Part shown: piece after piece, positions 36,566 to 47,543 of the stretch | Layout: every line of letters starts with the position of its first letter | Numbering within the stretch: the first letter of the stretch is position 1 | NCBI RefSeq assembly: GCF_010667575.1 | Contig: NZ_JAABNT010000006.1 | Location: 1 to 64,000, forward strand | Direction: 5' to 3' | DNA from: Sulfitobacter sediminilitoris | Lineage (GTDB): Bacteria > Pseudomonadota > Alphaproteobacteria > Rhodobacterales > Rhodobacteraceae | DNA: 64,000 bases | Program-made: the position numbers and the translations under genes | Notes under the pieces: model-generated | What the model was told of the DNA's origin: nothing | Database searches by the model: none | The model's input: the letters and a program-made list of their open reading frames with translations, nothing else

Positions 36566-36718
36566 TCAACCGATCTCGCCCGGATCAACGGCAACCAACT
36601 CCACCCGAAACCCATCCTCCCGCACAATCACAACCTCCACCCCACGCAACACCGCATCCACCAATCGCTCAAAACCCGCCTGAGCCTCCTCTACCGTCAT
36701 TACAATCCGTTCCACCAT
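36566..36718 (-). CDS. Orphan Phd/YefM-like antitoxin
   Basis: This 50-residue frame has MTVEEAQAGFERLVDAVLRG and VEVVIVREDGFRVELVAVDP, the beta-alpha-alpha-beta pattern of Phd/YefM ('prevent-host-death') N-terminal domains. GGAG lies at good spacing before ATG 36718. The C-terminal toxin-neutralising tail is very short, and no RelE, PIN or Doc toxin lies next to it. It could therefore be a relic or a solitary regulator. It is sited between cspA and the AT-rich cassette. Confidence 0.6.
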   Translation of the reverse strand: MVERIVMTVEEAQAGFERLVDAVLRGVEVVIVREDGFRVELVAVDPGEIG

Positions 36719-36749
36719 TCCGATATCTCCGTCACCCAATCACACCAAA

Positions 36750-36773
36750 GGCGGGGTCAAACCCCGCCCTACC
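36750..36773. repeat. REP-like palindrome, GGCGGGG type
   Basis: GGCGGGGTCAAACCCCGCC followed by CTACC. On the minus strand this is the same GTAG-GGCGGGGTTTGACCCC core as at 17522 and 55651. Confidence 0.65.
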
Positions 36774-36804
36774 CTCGACGGCAAAAACACTTCAATCCCC
36801 CAAA

Positions 36805-36838
36805 CAAAAAACGGGCGCAGCCTCTCGGCCACGCCCGT
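36805..36838 (-). terminator. Terminator after cspA
   Basis: On the minus strand ACGGGCG and CGCCCGT enclose a partly paired 14-base loop and are followed by a run of T. It lies about 35 bases after the cspA stop. Confidence 0.8.
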
Positions 36839-36871
36839 CCAATTCTTCATCCCCCGAAGGGGATCGCCAGC

Positions 36872-37078
36872 TTATGCCAGCGCGAGGTTCGTTGCGCTCT
36901 CGCGGCCGTCGCGGCCGGGCTCGATCTCGAACGTGACTTTCTGGTCATCGCTCAGGCCGGTCAGGCCCGCTTGCTCAACGGCAGAGATGTGTACGAACAC
37001 GTCCTTGCTGCCGCCGTCAGGGGCGATAAACCCGAAACCTTTTGTTGTGTTGAACCATTTGACGGTGCCATTGGCCAT
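36872..37078 (-). CDS. Cold-shock protein, CspA family
   Basis: This 68-residue OB-fold RNA chaperone starts MANGTVKWFNTTKGFGFIAP, contains the RNP1-type KGFGFI and RNP2-type VFVHI motifs, and has normal length. It is a monocistronic unit with its own terminator, lodged between rplW and rplB. Regulation is probably post-transcriptional, as for other csp genes, but I did not identify a cold box. Confidence 0.95.
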   Translation of the reverse strand: MANGTVKWFNTTKGFGFIAPDGGSKDVFVHISAVEQAGLTGLSDDQKVTFEIEPGRDGRESATNLALA

Positions 37079-37374
37079 CGTCGTACTCCTAGATAAATCC
37101 TGCCCGCAGAATGCGGCAAGTCGGCTAAGTCAGTGAAAGATCGTAAGACTGAGCCGTAAGGAGCAGAAATGCCGATAGTGTAAAAACGTCGCGTGCTACC
37201 TATGCGCCTTTTCCCAGACCATAGCAAGCACTATTCTGCCGCGCCGCAGCATAAGCCATGATATACCCCCGTTTCGGACGTCACAGCCCCATCCGCGCCA
37301 AGGGTCGCACCTATGCCTGCGCAGTTTGCGCCCGGTACAGGGCGTGTGATCAATAAATAATGGGTCAAAACGCG
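37079..37374. other. cspA upstream region
   Basis: This roughly 300-base gap holds the cspA leader and presumably its promoter, but no convincing -35/-10 pair could be chosen. A 32-codon plus-strand frame at 37258-37356 lacks support. Confidence 0.4.
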
Positions 37375-37402
37375 AAAAGGCCCCCGAACATCGGGGGCCT
37401 TT
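37375..37402 (-). terminator. Terminator after rplW
   Basis: AAAGGCCCCCGA and TCGGGGGCCTTT pair perfectly around three bases and continue TTCG on the minus strand. It ends the rpsJ-rplC-rplD-rplW segment before the cargo region. Confidence 0.85.
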
Positions 37403-37424
37403 CCAAACTCATAACGAACCGAAC

Positions 37425-37721
37425 TTACAGCCCGGTTGAGACGTCGATCGTGTTGCCTTCTTCAAGCGTCACGTAGGCCTTCTTCACGTCCTTCCGCTTG
37501 CCCAACTGGCCGCGGAAACGCTTGACCTTGCCTTTGGTGATGGTCGTATTCACGGCCTTCACCTTGACCCCAAAGAGCGCCTCGACGGCCTCCTTGATCA
37601 TCGGCTTGTTGCTCTCCATCGCCACTTCGAAAACAACCGCGTTGGCTTCTGATGCCATGGTCGCTTTCTCGGTGATGATCGGCTTGCGGATCACGTCGTA
37701 GTGTGTGTGCTTGGCGCTCAT
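37425..37721 (-). CDS. rplW: 50S ribosomal protein L23
   Basis: This 98-residue tunnel-exit protein, the docking site for trigger factor and SRP, contains [20 protein letters not shown] and [20 protein letters not shown]. The start overlaps the rplD stop (ATGA). A terminator follows, so it is the last gene of the first S10 segment. Confidence 0.98.
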   Translation of the reverse strand: MSAKHTHYDVIRKPIITEKATMASEANAVVFEVAMESNKPMIKEAVEALFGVKVKAVNTTITKGKVKRFRGQLGKRKDVKKAYVTLEEGNTIDVSTGL

Positions 37722-38335
37722 TTCAAACGGGCCTCCAATGCTTCGACGCCCGCCTTCGTGATCACCAGGGTGTCACGCTTGAGGATGTCATATACGTTTG
37801 CACCCATTGTCGGCAGGATATCCAGACCTTCTATGTTGCGTGCGGCTTGGGCGAAGTTCTCATTCACCGATGCGCCGTCGATCACAAGCGCGCGCTTCCA
37901 GCCCAACGCATTGATCTGCTTGGCCAGTGCGGCGGTCTTGCCTTCGGACGTCGCCTCGTCAATCACCACCAGCTGACCGGCTTTCGCCTTGGCGGACAGC
38001 GCGTGGCGCAGACCCAGCTTGCGGAACTTCTTGGTCAGCTCGTGACCATGAGAGCGCACAACCGGACCCTTGTACACACCACCCCCACGGAAGATCGGAG
38101 CAGAACGTGCGCCGTGGCGTGCGCCGCCGGTGCCCTTCTGACGATAGATCTTCTTGGTGGAGTAGCTGACTTCGGACCGTGTCTTGACCTTGTGTGTACC
38201 GGCCTGCGCGTTGTTACGCTGCCAGCGCACGACGCGGTGCAGGATGTCGGCGCGCGGCTCAAGGCCGAACAGAGCCTCGTCCAGATCTACCGAACCGGCC
38301 TTGCCGCCGTCGAGTTTGATGACATCGAGTTTCAT
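37718..38335 (-). CDS. rplD: 50S ribosomal protein L4
   Basis: This 205-residue protein has the extended tunnel loop [20 protein letters not shown]. In E. coli it also represses the S10 operon by acting on the leader RNA. Here that control could reach only the rpsJ-rplW segment. It overlaps rplC and rplW by four bases each. Confidence 0.98.
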   Translation of the reverse strand: MKLDVIKLDGGKAGSVDLDEALFGLEPRADILHRVVRWQRNNAQAGTHKVKTRSEVSYSTKKIYRQKGTGGARHGARSAPIFRGGGVYKGPVVRSHGHELTKKFRKLGLRHALSAKAKAGQLVVIDEATSEGKTAALAKQINALGWKRALVIDGASVNENFAQAARNIEGLDILPTMGANVYDILKRDTLVITKAGVEALEARLK

Positions 38336-39204
38336 GCGTCACCTTCTTTCTTGTCTGCATCGTCAGCTTCGGGCGTTGCACCCTCTTCTGCGATTTCGGC
38401 TTCTGCTGCCTTCAGCGCTTCGGCTTCGGCTGCGGCCTGCTCTTCTGCCAGACGTGCTGATTCGGCCTCGGCCTCGGCTGCTGCGGCGGCTGCTGCTTCT
38501 TCAGCGGCTTTGGCGGCTTCTTCAGCGGCGGATTTCAGAGCGGCAGGCAGGATCGCATTCTCAGGGAACGGCTTTTTCACCGCGTCCTTGACGGTGACCC
38601 AGCCACCCTTGGAGCCTGGAACAGCGCCTTTGACCATGATCAGACCACGTGCGGTGTCTGTCTTGACCACTTCAAGGTTCTGCGTTGTCACGCGGGCAGC
38701 ACCCATGTGACCGGCCATTTTCTTGCCTTTGAAAACCTTGCCGGGATCCTGACACTGACCTGTCGAACCGTGCGAACGGTGAGAGATGGAAACACCGTGC
38801 GAGGCCCGCAGACCGCCAAAGTTGTGGCGCTTCATCGCACCGGCAAAACCTTTACCGATGGATGTGCCTGCAACGTCAACGTACTGACCTGCGAAATAGT
38901 GATCCGCGATGATCTCTTCACCCACGGGCAGCATCGCATCCGCGTCAACGCGGAATTCTGCGACCTTGCGCTTGGGTTCAACCTTGGCAGCGGCAAAGTG
39001 GCCGCGCATGGCTTTGGAGGTCCGCTTCGCTTTCGCAGAGCCGGCACCAAGCTGAACAGCCGTGTAGCCGTCCTTCTCAGCGGTACGCTGTGCAACCACC
39101 TGAAGTTTGTCGAGTTGGAGAACGGTCACAGGAATCTGCTTTCCGTCTTCCATGAAAAGGCGGGTCATCCCGACCTTTTTTGCAATAACGCCTGAGCGCA
39201 ACAT
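38332..39204 (-). CDS. rplC: 50S ribosomal protein L3 with long Ala/Glu-rich C-terminal extension
   Basis: This 290-residue protein has a normal L3 core to about residue 220, with [18 protein letters not shown] holding the Gln that PrmB methylates in E. coli (also position 150 here). From about residue 222 a low-complexity, helix-forming tail runs ([20 protein letters not shown] and onward), ending acidic ([12 protein letters not shown]). The usual bacterial L3 is about 210 residues. The tail should project from the 50S surface. Confidence 0.97.
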   Translation of the reverse strand: MLRSGVIAKKVGMTRLFMEDGKQIPVTVLQLDKLQVVAQRTAEKDGYTAVQLGAGSAKAKRTSKAMRGHFAAAKVEPKRKVAEFRVDADAMLPVGEEIIADHYFAGQYVDVAGTSIGKGFAGAMKRHNFGGLRASHGVSISHRSHGSTGQCQDPGKVFKGKKMAGHMGAARVTTQNLEVVKTDTARGLIMVKGAVPGSKGGWVTVKDAVKKPFPENAILPAALKSAAEEAAKAAEEAAAAAAAEAEAESARLAEEQAAAEAEALKAAEAEIAEEGATPEADDADKKEGDA

Positions 39205-39222
39205 AAAGAAACCCTCCTACGC

Positions 39223-39540
39223 TTATGACTGCAGCTTGATCTCAACGTCCACACCAGCGGCCAGGTCGAGCTTCATCAGCGCGTCCACGGTCTGGGGGGT
39301 TGGATCAACGATATCCAGCAGACGCTTGTGCGTGCGGATCTCGAACTGGTCACGGGATTTCTTGTCAACGTGTGGCCCACGCAGAACGGTGAATTTTTCA
39401 ATCTTGTTCGGCAGCGGAATCGGGCCGCGAACGGATGCGCCGGTACGCTTGGCGGTGTTGACGATCTCTTGTGTGGAAGTGTCCAGCACACGGTAGTCAA
39501 ACGCCTTGAGCCGGATGCGGATATTTTGGCTTTGTGCCAT
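39223..39540 (-). CDS. rpsJ: 30S ribosomal protein S10
   Basis: This 105-residue protein starts [20 protein letters not shown] and includes [20 protein letters not shown]. It acts in the 30S head and with NusB in antitermination. ATG 39540 is preferred over the position three codons upstream. It is the first gene of the S10 segment, about 120 bases downstream of the promoter at 39663. Confidence 0.98.
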   Translation of the reverse strand: MAQSQNIRIRLKAFDYRVLDTSTQEIVNTAKRTGASVRGPIPLPNKIEKFTVLRGPHVDKKSRDQFEIRTHKRLLDIVDPTPQTVDALMKLDLAAGVDVEIKLQS

Positions 39541-39662
39541 ATGTATCATCCCTTGTCAGGGCTTCAGCGGATTGGAGGATATACGCTCATCGCACACCCT
39601 CTTCGCGCCTTTGTGTCAACTCAAACGGGGCACGCAAAAGCGCACCCCGGTTAGATAGGGGT

Positions 39663-39691
39663 CGTATAGGGGGAGTCGGAATGCGTGGCAA
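39663..39691 (-). promoter_or_regulatory. Sigma70-type promoter for rpsJ-rplC-rplD-rplW
   Basis: The -35 is TTGCCA (39691-39686), the spacer 17 bases ending GACTCCCCC, and the -10 TATACG (39668-39663). The GACTCCCC-TATA join is shared with the rpsL promoter. Confidence 0.75.
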
Positions 39692-39797
39692 GGGGGATTT
39701 GCAGGTTTGTGCGCGCGGGCGGACCAATCCGATAATCAGTGCCTGAGCGCAATCTGGCCCGTGCGCCGAAATACTGGGCCTTTTACTATCGTTAAGG

Positions 39798-39825
39798 TTG
39801 ATTTAATGGAGTCCAAGGATATGTA
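39798..39825 (+). promoter_or_regulatory. Possible promoter for the glycosyltransferase gene at 39858
   Basis: TTGATT, a 16-base spacer and TATGTA, 33 bases before the gene start. It is an unverified match. Confidence 0.3.
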
Positions 39826-39857
39826 ACCCTTACTAAATCAAAAAAAATCGAGCAATC

Positions 39858-40739
39858 ATGGCAGATCCGACAGTCCAGTTTCTGGGCATTACCCGGTGGT
39901 CCTATCCTGGCACACCCGATGGCTATCGCAAGTCCAGCGAGGATCTCGATGTGCTGCGCGCCAAGCTCTATGCCCCTGAACGGATGGAACATCGGCTGTT
40001 CCTGCTGGAACATCTGGTCCTGCCGTGTCTTCGGGAACAAACCGACCCGACTTTCAAGCATCTCTTCGTTATGGGTGACCAGCTACCCGCCCCATGGCGC
40101 AGCCGTCTTGAAAAACTTCTCGGCACGGTCCCGCAAGCCAGTGCGGTATTTGCCCCCGAAGGTCAGAACATGCGCGAGATGTTCATGGAACTGATCCCCG
40201 AACATCAGGAAAAGCGCCATGACATCCTGGCGCAATACCGGATCGACGACGATGATGCGGTCGCTGTGGATTTCATCGAAGAAAGCCGCCGCATCTTTTC
40301 GAACCTGCATCCGTTCTATGAAACCGAAGGCATTGCGGGTCTGGATTATACCCGGGGTTTCATTATGGAGACGTCGCCGGAAGGGGTCGAGTTTCGCCCG
40401 GTTTCCGCCCGGCACTGGGCGCCGGGTCTTGTGGTTTTTCAGGCCAACAAAGAAGCGCAATCGCTATTTGAATTTCCCCATCTGAGGATCTGGCATTCCA
40501 TGCCTACGCTGACCTTTCGCGAAACGCCGATGTACATCCGCGGCGCGCATCACGACAACGACAGTCACCTCGACAGTTTTGCCCGGCGGACCAAGACATT
40601 TCGATTCAATCCGAGAAACAAGCGGCGGTTCCTACAGCGTCGTTTTGCATTCGATAGCCGCGAAATGCAAAACATCTGGTTGGAAAACTATGAGAAATTC
40701 GCAGGCGATGGCGCAGCGGGTCTTCGGACGGGGACCTGA
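39858..40739 (+). CDS. Putative rhamnosyltransferase-like protein (Rhamno_transf family), copy 1
   Basis: This 293-residue protein has VQFLGITRWSYPG, LYAPERMEHRLFLLEHLVLP and an acidic cluster QYRIDDDDAVAVDF (Asp130-133) that could act as a DxD-type metal/nucleotide-sugar site. The pattern is that of the 'putative rhamnosyl transferase' family. Two further copies lie at 47544 and 49219. No signal or membrane segment is seen. The acceptor is unknown; cell-surface glycan work is inferred. It is a lone plus-strand gene between the S10 and str segments. Confidence 0.75.
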   Translation: MADPTVQFLGITRWSYPGTPDGYRKSSEDLDVLRAKLYAPERMEHRLFLLEHLVLPCLREQTDPTFKHLFVMGDQLPAPWRSRLEKLLGTVPQASAVFAPEGQNMREMFMELIPEHQEKRHDILAQYRIDDDDAVAVDFIEESRRIFSNLHPFYETEGIAGLDYTRGFIMETSPEGVEFRPVSARHWAPGLVVFQANKEAQSLFEFPHLRIWHSMPTLTFRETPMYIRGAHHDNDSHLDSFARRTKTFRFNPRNKRRFLQRRFAFDSREMQNIWLENYEKFAGDGAAGLRTGT

Positions 40740-41077
40740 TGTCACTCCAACGGGTCCCAAAACCCTCAGCAGGATCGGGGTTAGGCAAACAAGGTGAAGC
40801 TGCGCCACGGATCCCGAAGGTGTGAGTATCCATGGCGAATATAGCACTGACAACGAAACGTCCGACAGGATTTCGACGGTTCAGACAGAGCATGTTTTCT
40901 CGGCTATCTTTTGCGTTTGACCAAATTCATTTTGAATAATTCGCCCTTCGTTACACCTCGGGCCTGCAACTCTTTCAAACACCGGGGGCAGTTTCAGACA
41001 AGAATGGCCAAAGCCATCAGTACGTGATCCCCGCGTGGCGGGACACCGCTGTGCCGAACATCAATTCGGGAGGATAC
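40740..41077. other. Gap upstream of the RTX hydrolase
   Basis: These 338 bases are A/T-rich between 40900 and 40950. I see no gene and no promoter I would defend. Confidence 0.4.
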
Positions 41078-42700
41078 ATGGAAAACAATTCAGCAACGCA
41101 ACCGACCTACAGCGCACTTTTCGTTTTTGGCGATAGCCTGAGTGACAACGGTGCCGTCTCTGCCTTGACGGCTGGCGCCATTCCGCCATCCGAAATCACA
41201 GGTGTCGATCTCGAAGGGAATCCGGTTGATTTCACCGAACGTGGAATCTTTTACAACGGTCGCTTCACGAACGGTGATGTCTACGCCGATATCACGGCAG
41301 GGCTGCTTGGCATCCCAAGCGATACAAGCACCCTTTATGATGATCTGAGCGGCTCCAATCTGGCCGTTGGTGGCGCAACAGCCACAGACCTTTCGGTCTT
41401 TGGCCGCACTGCCTCAAACACCTATGCAGATCAGCTGGCGGCACTGCAATCCGCCATTGCGGGCCTGCCGGGCAGTGAAGCCGAAAAACTGGCATTCCTC
41501 TCTACCGCTGCCGCTTCGGTCTTTATCGGGCTAAATGACCTTGGCGCTCTTGGCGGTGCCTCCACAGCGACTGGTGTGATTGATCAGGATGTCATCGCGA
41601 CCGGCGTCGCCGCTATCGTGGAGCAATTGTCCACACAGACCCAGGCCTTGGCCCGGACAGGCATGGGTACGATTATCCTCAATACCTTGCCGGGTGGCAG
41701 TTTCTTTCCCAATGCCAACGGGCTGATTGATTTCTTTGGCCCGGCAACCGCCGATCTCTTCGATGGTGTTTCCGCGCAGGCGAACCAGGGCATCAAGGCC
41801 CTTGCCGAAACCCTTCGGGCAAGCGGTACAAACGTCGAATTCATTGATTTCTTTGGCCTCGCCCAAGAGGTTCAGGCCGATCAGGAAACCTTCGGGTTCC
41901 TGACGCTCGAAAACGCTTTGCCCAGCAGCGCCCCCACAAACACACTGCTGATTGACGATGTCCCAATTGATCAGATCGGCTTTATCAATCCTGTCCATTT
42001 CACCGCAGAACTGCGCGAAACCTTTGGTGCCTTTCAGGCAATGACCCTCGGCAACACGCAAATCGAGGGAGATGACAACGGTGGGATCACCGGCGGCACG
42101 GCAGCAGGCGAAACAATCTTTGCCCAAGAGGGTCGGGATCGTGTGCGCGCCGATGACGGCGATGACATGGTGTTTGCCGGGGCCGACAATGATGTCGTCT
42201 TTGCGGGCGACGGGCACGATGTCGCCTTTGGCGGCACCGGGAACTACGTGCTGTTCGGCGAAAGCGGGGATGACATTCTGTCGGGCGGCTCAGGCAACGA
42301 TGTCATGCTGGGCGGTGACGGAAATGATGTGATCGCTGGCAACCACGGCAATGACTTCGTGAACGGTGGCATGGGTGACGATGTTCTGACGGATGGATTG
42401 GGCAATGATGTGGTGTTTGGCGGCGCTGGCGATGACATCGCACTTTACCTGGCACCAAGCACCCTTGGCGGCAGCGATGGGTCCGACAGCGACGTGTTCT
42501 TTGGCGGGACAGGCACAGATACGCTGCTTGTCGTTTCGGATACCGAGATATCGGATCTTGATGCCTTTCTCAGCGTGAACAACGTCGAGGTCTTTGGGTT
42601 TGAAGCCATCCTTACCATCACAAGTGATGAGCTGGAAACCTACGATTTCGGCGCGGCTGGTGTTCACGTGGCAACGGCGGACCTTTTCGGTTTGGTCTGA
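41078..42700 (+). CDS. SGNH/GDSL hydrolase with C-terminal RTX repeats
   Basis: This 540-residue secreted-type esterase/lipase has block I LFVFGDSLSDNG (Ser20), block II NLAVGGATA (Gly99), block III FIGLNDLG (Asn153) and block V FINPVHFT (His307). The usual Asp three residues before the His is Asn304. Residues about 353-480 are RTX-like nonapeptides such as GGSGNDVMLGGDGNDVIAG, which bind calcium. There is no N-terminal signal, so type I secretion via the C-terminus is likely. GGGAGGA precedes ATG 41078. T1SS genes are not in the window. Confidence 0.88.
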   Translation: MENNSATQPTYSALFVFGDSLSDNGAVSALTAGAIPPSEITGVDLEGNPVDFTERGIFYNGRFTNGDVYADITAGLLGIPSDTSTLYDDLSGSNLAVGGATATDLSVFGRTASNTYADQLAALQSAIAGLPGSEAEKLAFLSTAAASVFIGLNDLGALGGASTATGVIDQDVIATGVAAIVEQLSTQTQALARTGMGTIILNTLPGGSFFPNANGLIDFFGPATADLFDGVSAQANQGIKALAETLRASGTNVEFIDFFGLAQEVQADQETFGFLTLENALPSSAPTNTLLIDDVPIDQIGFINPVHFTAELRETFGAFQAMTLGNTQIEGDDNGGITGGTAAGETIFAQEGRDRVRADDGDDMVFAGADNDVVFAGDGHDVAFGGTGNYVLFGESGDDILSGGSGNDVMLGGDGNDVIAGNHGNDFVNGGMGDDVLTDGLGNDVVFGGAGDDIALYLAPSTLGGSDGSDSDVFFGGTGTDTLLVVSDTEISDLDAFLSVNNVEVFGFEAILTITSDELETYDFGAAGVHVATADLFGLV

Positions 42701-42725
42701 CCTGCCTTCAAAGGACTGCAAACCG

Positions 42726-42752
42726 AAAAAGGCCGCAGCATCGCGCTGCGGC
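42726..42752. terminator. Bidirectional terminator between RTX hydrolase and tuf
   Basis: GGCCGCAGC and GCTGCGGCC type arms flanked by A5 on the left and TTTT on the right. It can serve both convergent genes. Confidence 0.85.
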
Positions 42753-42772
42753 CTTTTGTGTTTGTTCTGTCG

Positions 42773-42790
42773 GCGGGCGTATCGCCCGCC
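42773..42790. repeat. REP-like palindrome after tuf
   Basis: GGCGGGCG and CGCCCGCC around two bases. It lies in the tuf 3' region. Confidence 0.6.
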
Positions 42791-42799
42791 TCACTGGGC

Positions 42800-43975
<1,176 letters not shown>

Positions 43976-44033
43976 GGTGTTGGCTCCTTCAGTTTAGTGT
44001 GTGGGGTGAAGCAATGCTCCACCTTACGGGGTG

Positions 44034-44056
44034 GTAAGGTGGGCGCATCGCCCACC
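44034..44056. repeat. REP-like palindrome between fusA and tuf
   Basis: GGTGGGCG and CGCCCACC around three bases, preceded by GGTAA. Nearly the same unit lies at 46812. Confidence 0.65.
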
Positions 44057-44062
44057 CCTAAA

Positions 44063-46186
44063 TCATGCGAATTTGGCCTGGATCTCGTCCGAGATGTTCT
44101 GTGGCACACCTTCGTAGTGGTCGAACTGCATGGTGAAGTTCGCACGACCCGAAGACATCGACCGCAACGTGTTGATGTAGCCGAACATGTTTGCCAGCGG
44201 CACGAAGGCGTCGATGGCAATCGCGTTACCGCGTGTGTCCTGACCCTGCACCTGACCGCGACGGGATGTCAGGTCACCGATGATGCCACCGGTATACTCT
44301 TCCGGTGTCACAACCTCGACGCGCATGATCGGCTCAAGCAGTTTCGCACCGGCCTTCTTCATGCCTTCGCGCATACCCATACGGGCCGCAATCTCGAACG
44401 CCAGAACAGAAGAGTCCACGTCGTGGAACTTACCGTCAATCAGTGCAACCTTGAAGTCGATGACAGGGAAGCCAGCCAGCGGACCGGAGTCCATGACCGA
44501 ATTGATACCCTTTTCAACACCCGGGATGTATTCCTTCGGAACAGCACCACCAACGATGCGGCTCTCGAAGGAATACCCTTCACCTGGCTCGGTTGGCATC
44601 AGGATCATCTTCACTTCAGCAAACTGACCGGAACCGCCGGACTGTTTCTTGTGGGTGTAGGTGATCTCGGCCTCGCGAGAGATTGTCTCACGGTAAGCCA
44701 CCTGCGGCGCACCGATGTTCGCCTCGACCTTGAACTCGCGCTTCAGGCGATCGACGAGGATGTCGAGGTGTAGTTCGCCCATGCCCTTCATGATGGTCTG
44801 ACCGGATTCGAGGTCAGTTTCCACGCGGAATGAGGGGTCTTCGGCGGCCAGACGGGCCAGACCTGCGGACATCTTTTCCTGGTCGGCTTTGGTCTTGGGC
44901 TCTACCGCGATCTCGATCACCGGATCGGGGAAGGTCATGGTTTCGAGAACCACTGGATCGTTGACAGCACAGAGCGTGTCACCGGTTGTGGTGTCTTTCA
45001 GACCCGCCAGCGCGATGATGTCACCAGCGAAGGCTTCGGTGATCTCCTCACGGTCGTTGGAGTGCATCATCATCATACGACCGACGCGCTCTTTCTTGCC
45101 CTTGGTGGAGTTCAGGAGCGTGTCACCCTTGTTCAGCACACCGGAGTAGACGCGCGTGAATGTCAGCGAGCCAACGAAGGGGTCGTTCATGATTTTGAAC
45201 GCAAGGCCAGAGAACGCCATATCATCGTCCGCACGACGCGGGATGTTACGTGTTTCTGTCTCGTCGCCCGGCTTGAAGCCCATGTAGTCGACAACGTCCA
45301 GCGGGCTGGGCAGATAGTCGATCACAGCGTTGAGCAATGGCTGAACGCCTTTGTTCTTGAACGCGGATCCGCAGAGAACCGGGATAAACTTGATGGCCAG
45401 CGTGCCCTTGCGGATCAGCTTGCGCAGCGTCTCCACATCAGGCTCTCCGCCTTCAAGGTAGGCTTCCATTGCGTCATCGTCCATCTCGACTGCAGTCTCG
45501 ATCAGCGTGGCACGCCATTCGTCTGCCAGGTCCTTCAGGCTGTCGCGGATGTCGCGCTGTTCCCAGGACGCACCAAGGTCTTCACCGGCCCAAACCCATT
45601 CTTTCATGGTCACCAGGTCGATCATGCCTTCAAGCTCGTTCTCGGCACCGATTGGGATCTGAATCGGCGCAGGAATCGCACCTGTGCGGTCCTTGATCAT
45701 CTTGACGCAGTTAAAGAAGTCGGCGCCAATCTTGTCCATCTTGTTGACGAACACGATGCGCGGAACCTTGTAACGGTCGGCCTGACGCCAGACTGTTTCG
45801 GTCTGTGGCTCAACACCGGCGTTAGCGTCCAGAACGGCAACCGCGCCATCCAGAACGGCCAAGGAACGCTCAACCTCGATGGTGAAGTCCACGTGGCCGG
45901 GGGTGTCGATGATGTTCATCCGGTACTTGGTGTCGGATGTGGCATCTGCTGTTGGCTCTTCCTGACGCTGCCAGAAAGTTGTGGTCGCAGCGGACGTGAT
46001 GGTGATGCCGCGCTCTTGTTCCTGCTCCATCCAGTCCATGGTGGCCGCACCGTCGTGCACCTCACCGATGTTGTGGGATTTGCCTGTGTAGTACAGGATG
46101 CGCTCGGAACATGTGGTCTTGCCGGCATCGATGTGAGCCATGATGCCGAAGTTGCGGTAGCGTTGAAGCGGATAATCGCGTGCCAT
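44063..46186 (-). CDS. fusA: Translation elongation factor G
   Basis: This 707-residue translocation GTPase starts [20 protein letters not shown], with AHIDAGKTT as G1, [16 protein letters not shown] as switch 2 and NKMDK as G4, and the usual five-domain length. It lies between rpsG and tuf in the str operon. Confidence 0.99.
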   Translation of the reverse strand: MARDYPLQRYRNFGIMAHIDAGKTTCSERILYYTGKSHNIGEVHDGAATMDWMEQEQERGITITSAATTTFWQRQEEPTADATSDTKYRMNIIDTPGHVDFTIEVERSLAVLDGAVAVLDANAGVEPQTETVWRQADRYKVPRIVFVNKMDKIGADFFNCVKMIKDRTGAIPAPIQIPIGAENELEGMIDLVTMKEWVWAGEDLGASWEQRDIRDSLKDLADEWRATLIETAVEMDDDAMEAYLEGGEPDVETLRKLIRKGTLAIKFIPVLCGSAFKNKGVQPLLNAVIDYLPSPLDVVDYMGFKPGDETETRNIPRRADDDMAFSGLAFKIMNDPFVGSLTFTRVYSGVLNKGDTLLNSTKGKKERVGRMMMMHSNDREEITEAFAGDIIALAGLKDTTTGDTLCAVNDPVVLETMTFPDPVIEIAVEPKTKADQEKMSAGLARLAAEDPSFRVETDLESGQTIMKGMGELHLDILVDRLKREFKVEANIGAPQVAYRETISREAEITYTHKKQSGGSGQFAEVKMILMPTEPGEGYSFESRIVGGAVPKEYIPGVEKGINSVMDSGPLAGFPVIDFKVALIDGKFHDVDSSVLAFEIAARMGMREGMKKAGAKLLEPIMRVEVVTPEEYTGGIIGDLTSRRGQVQGQDTRGNAIAIDAFVPLANMFGYINTLRSMSSGRANFTMQFDHYEGVPQNISDEIQAKFA

Positions 46187-46282
46187 TTGTAAAGCTTCCT
46201 CAGAGGTTTTGCTTTGAAAAGGGTCAGGGGCCCGGCGGATCCGAGCCCCGATCTTGAAAGCCGGGGTTGCCCCGACCGAATG

Positions 46283-46834
<552 letters not shown>

Positions 46835-46842
46835 CATGCGGA

Positions 46843-47214
46843 TTACTTAGGACGCTTGGCACCGTACTTGGAACGGCGCTGCTTACGGTCCTTGACACCC
46901 TGGGTATCCAGAACACCGCGCAGGATGTGATAACGCACACCGGGAAGGTCTTTTACACGACCGCCACGGATCAGAACAACGGAGTGTTCCTGCAGGTTGT
47001 GGCTTTCACCGGGAATGTAAGAGATCACCTCGAAACCGTTGGTCAGGCGCACCTTCGCAACTTTCCGCATCGCGGAGTTCGGTTTCTTGGGCGTTGTTGT
47101 GTACACGCGTGTACAAACGCCACGCTTCTGCGGGCATTCCTGCAGGTGCATGGATTTCGATGTTTTGCGCTTTGGCTGCCGCGGCTTGCGGATCAGCTGT
47201 TGGATCGTTGGCAT
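46843..47214 (-). CDS. rpsL: 30S ribosomal protein S12
   Basis: This 123-residue decoding-centre protein contains [20 protein letters not shown] and [20 protein letters not shown], the regions where streptomycin-resistance changes arise. The Lys in TTPKKPN is wild-type, so no resistance allele is seen. It is the first gene of the str operon, with a leader of about 220 bases. Confidence 0.99.
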   Translation of the reverse strand: MPTIQQLIRKPRQPKRKTSKSMHLQECPQKRGVCTRVYTTTPKKPNSAMRKVAKVRLTNGFEVISYIPGESHNLQEHSVVLIRGGRVKDLPGVRYHILRGVLDTQGVKDRKQRRSKYGAKRPK

Positions 47215-47543
47215 TCAGGATTACCCCGTTCTAAGTCTCACATCAGGTGCACGAGGGTCACCCCATGCGGTTTAAAATTCTGCGCCTGTCTTTTGACAAA
47301 GCGAAAACACCGCAACGTTCCCGTACCGAGGTGAACATGGCGGTGGGGCTACAGAGGACCGGGTCAGCATTAGACCGGGTCTTGACCACTTAAGTTATGA
47401 TTTCGAATGGCAGAGCAAGCCCTGCTGTCGAGATAGCGGGCATATAGGGGAGTCGCGGTAAGGTGTCAACACCGCCAGCCCGGTTGCGTGGAACGGCCGG
47501 GGCTGCGATGGTAGATATCTAGTAACCCAAGGCCGCAACGTCT
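47215..47543. other. Divergent spacer between rpsL and the second Rhamno_transf gene
   Basis: These 329 bases hold the long rpsL leader and its promoter (47441-47469). No further gene is seen. Confidence 0.5.
47441..47469 (-). promoter_or_regulatory. Strong sigma70-type promoter for rpsL-rpsG-fusA-tuf
   Basis: The -35 is a perfect TTGACA (47469-47464), the spacer 17 bases ending GACTCCCC, and the -10 TATATG (47446-47441). Confidence 0.8.

Larger units (their letters stand above)
39541..39857. other. Divergent spacer between rpsJ and the first Rhamno_transf gene
   Basis: These 317 bases hold the rpsJ leader and the rpsJ promoter (39663-39691), plus a weaker plus-strand candidate (39798-39825). 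No other gene is seen. Confidence 0.5.

Noticed and set aside
37258-37356. 32-codon plus-strand frame with Cys residues in the cspA upstream region
   Set aside because: It has no ribosome-binding site and is shorter than can be supported by sequence alone.
42100-42460. Tandem repeats in DNA suggesting a CRISPR-like array
   Set aside because: The periodicity is nine codons of RTX Gly/Asp repeats in a coding frame, not direct repeats with unique spacers.
47215-47440. Direct repeat GACCCGGTC in the rpsL leader as a regulatory site
   Set aside because: Only two short copies occur, without symmetry or known counterpart; chance is sufficient.
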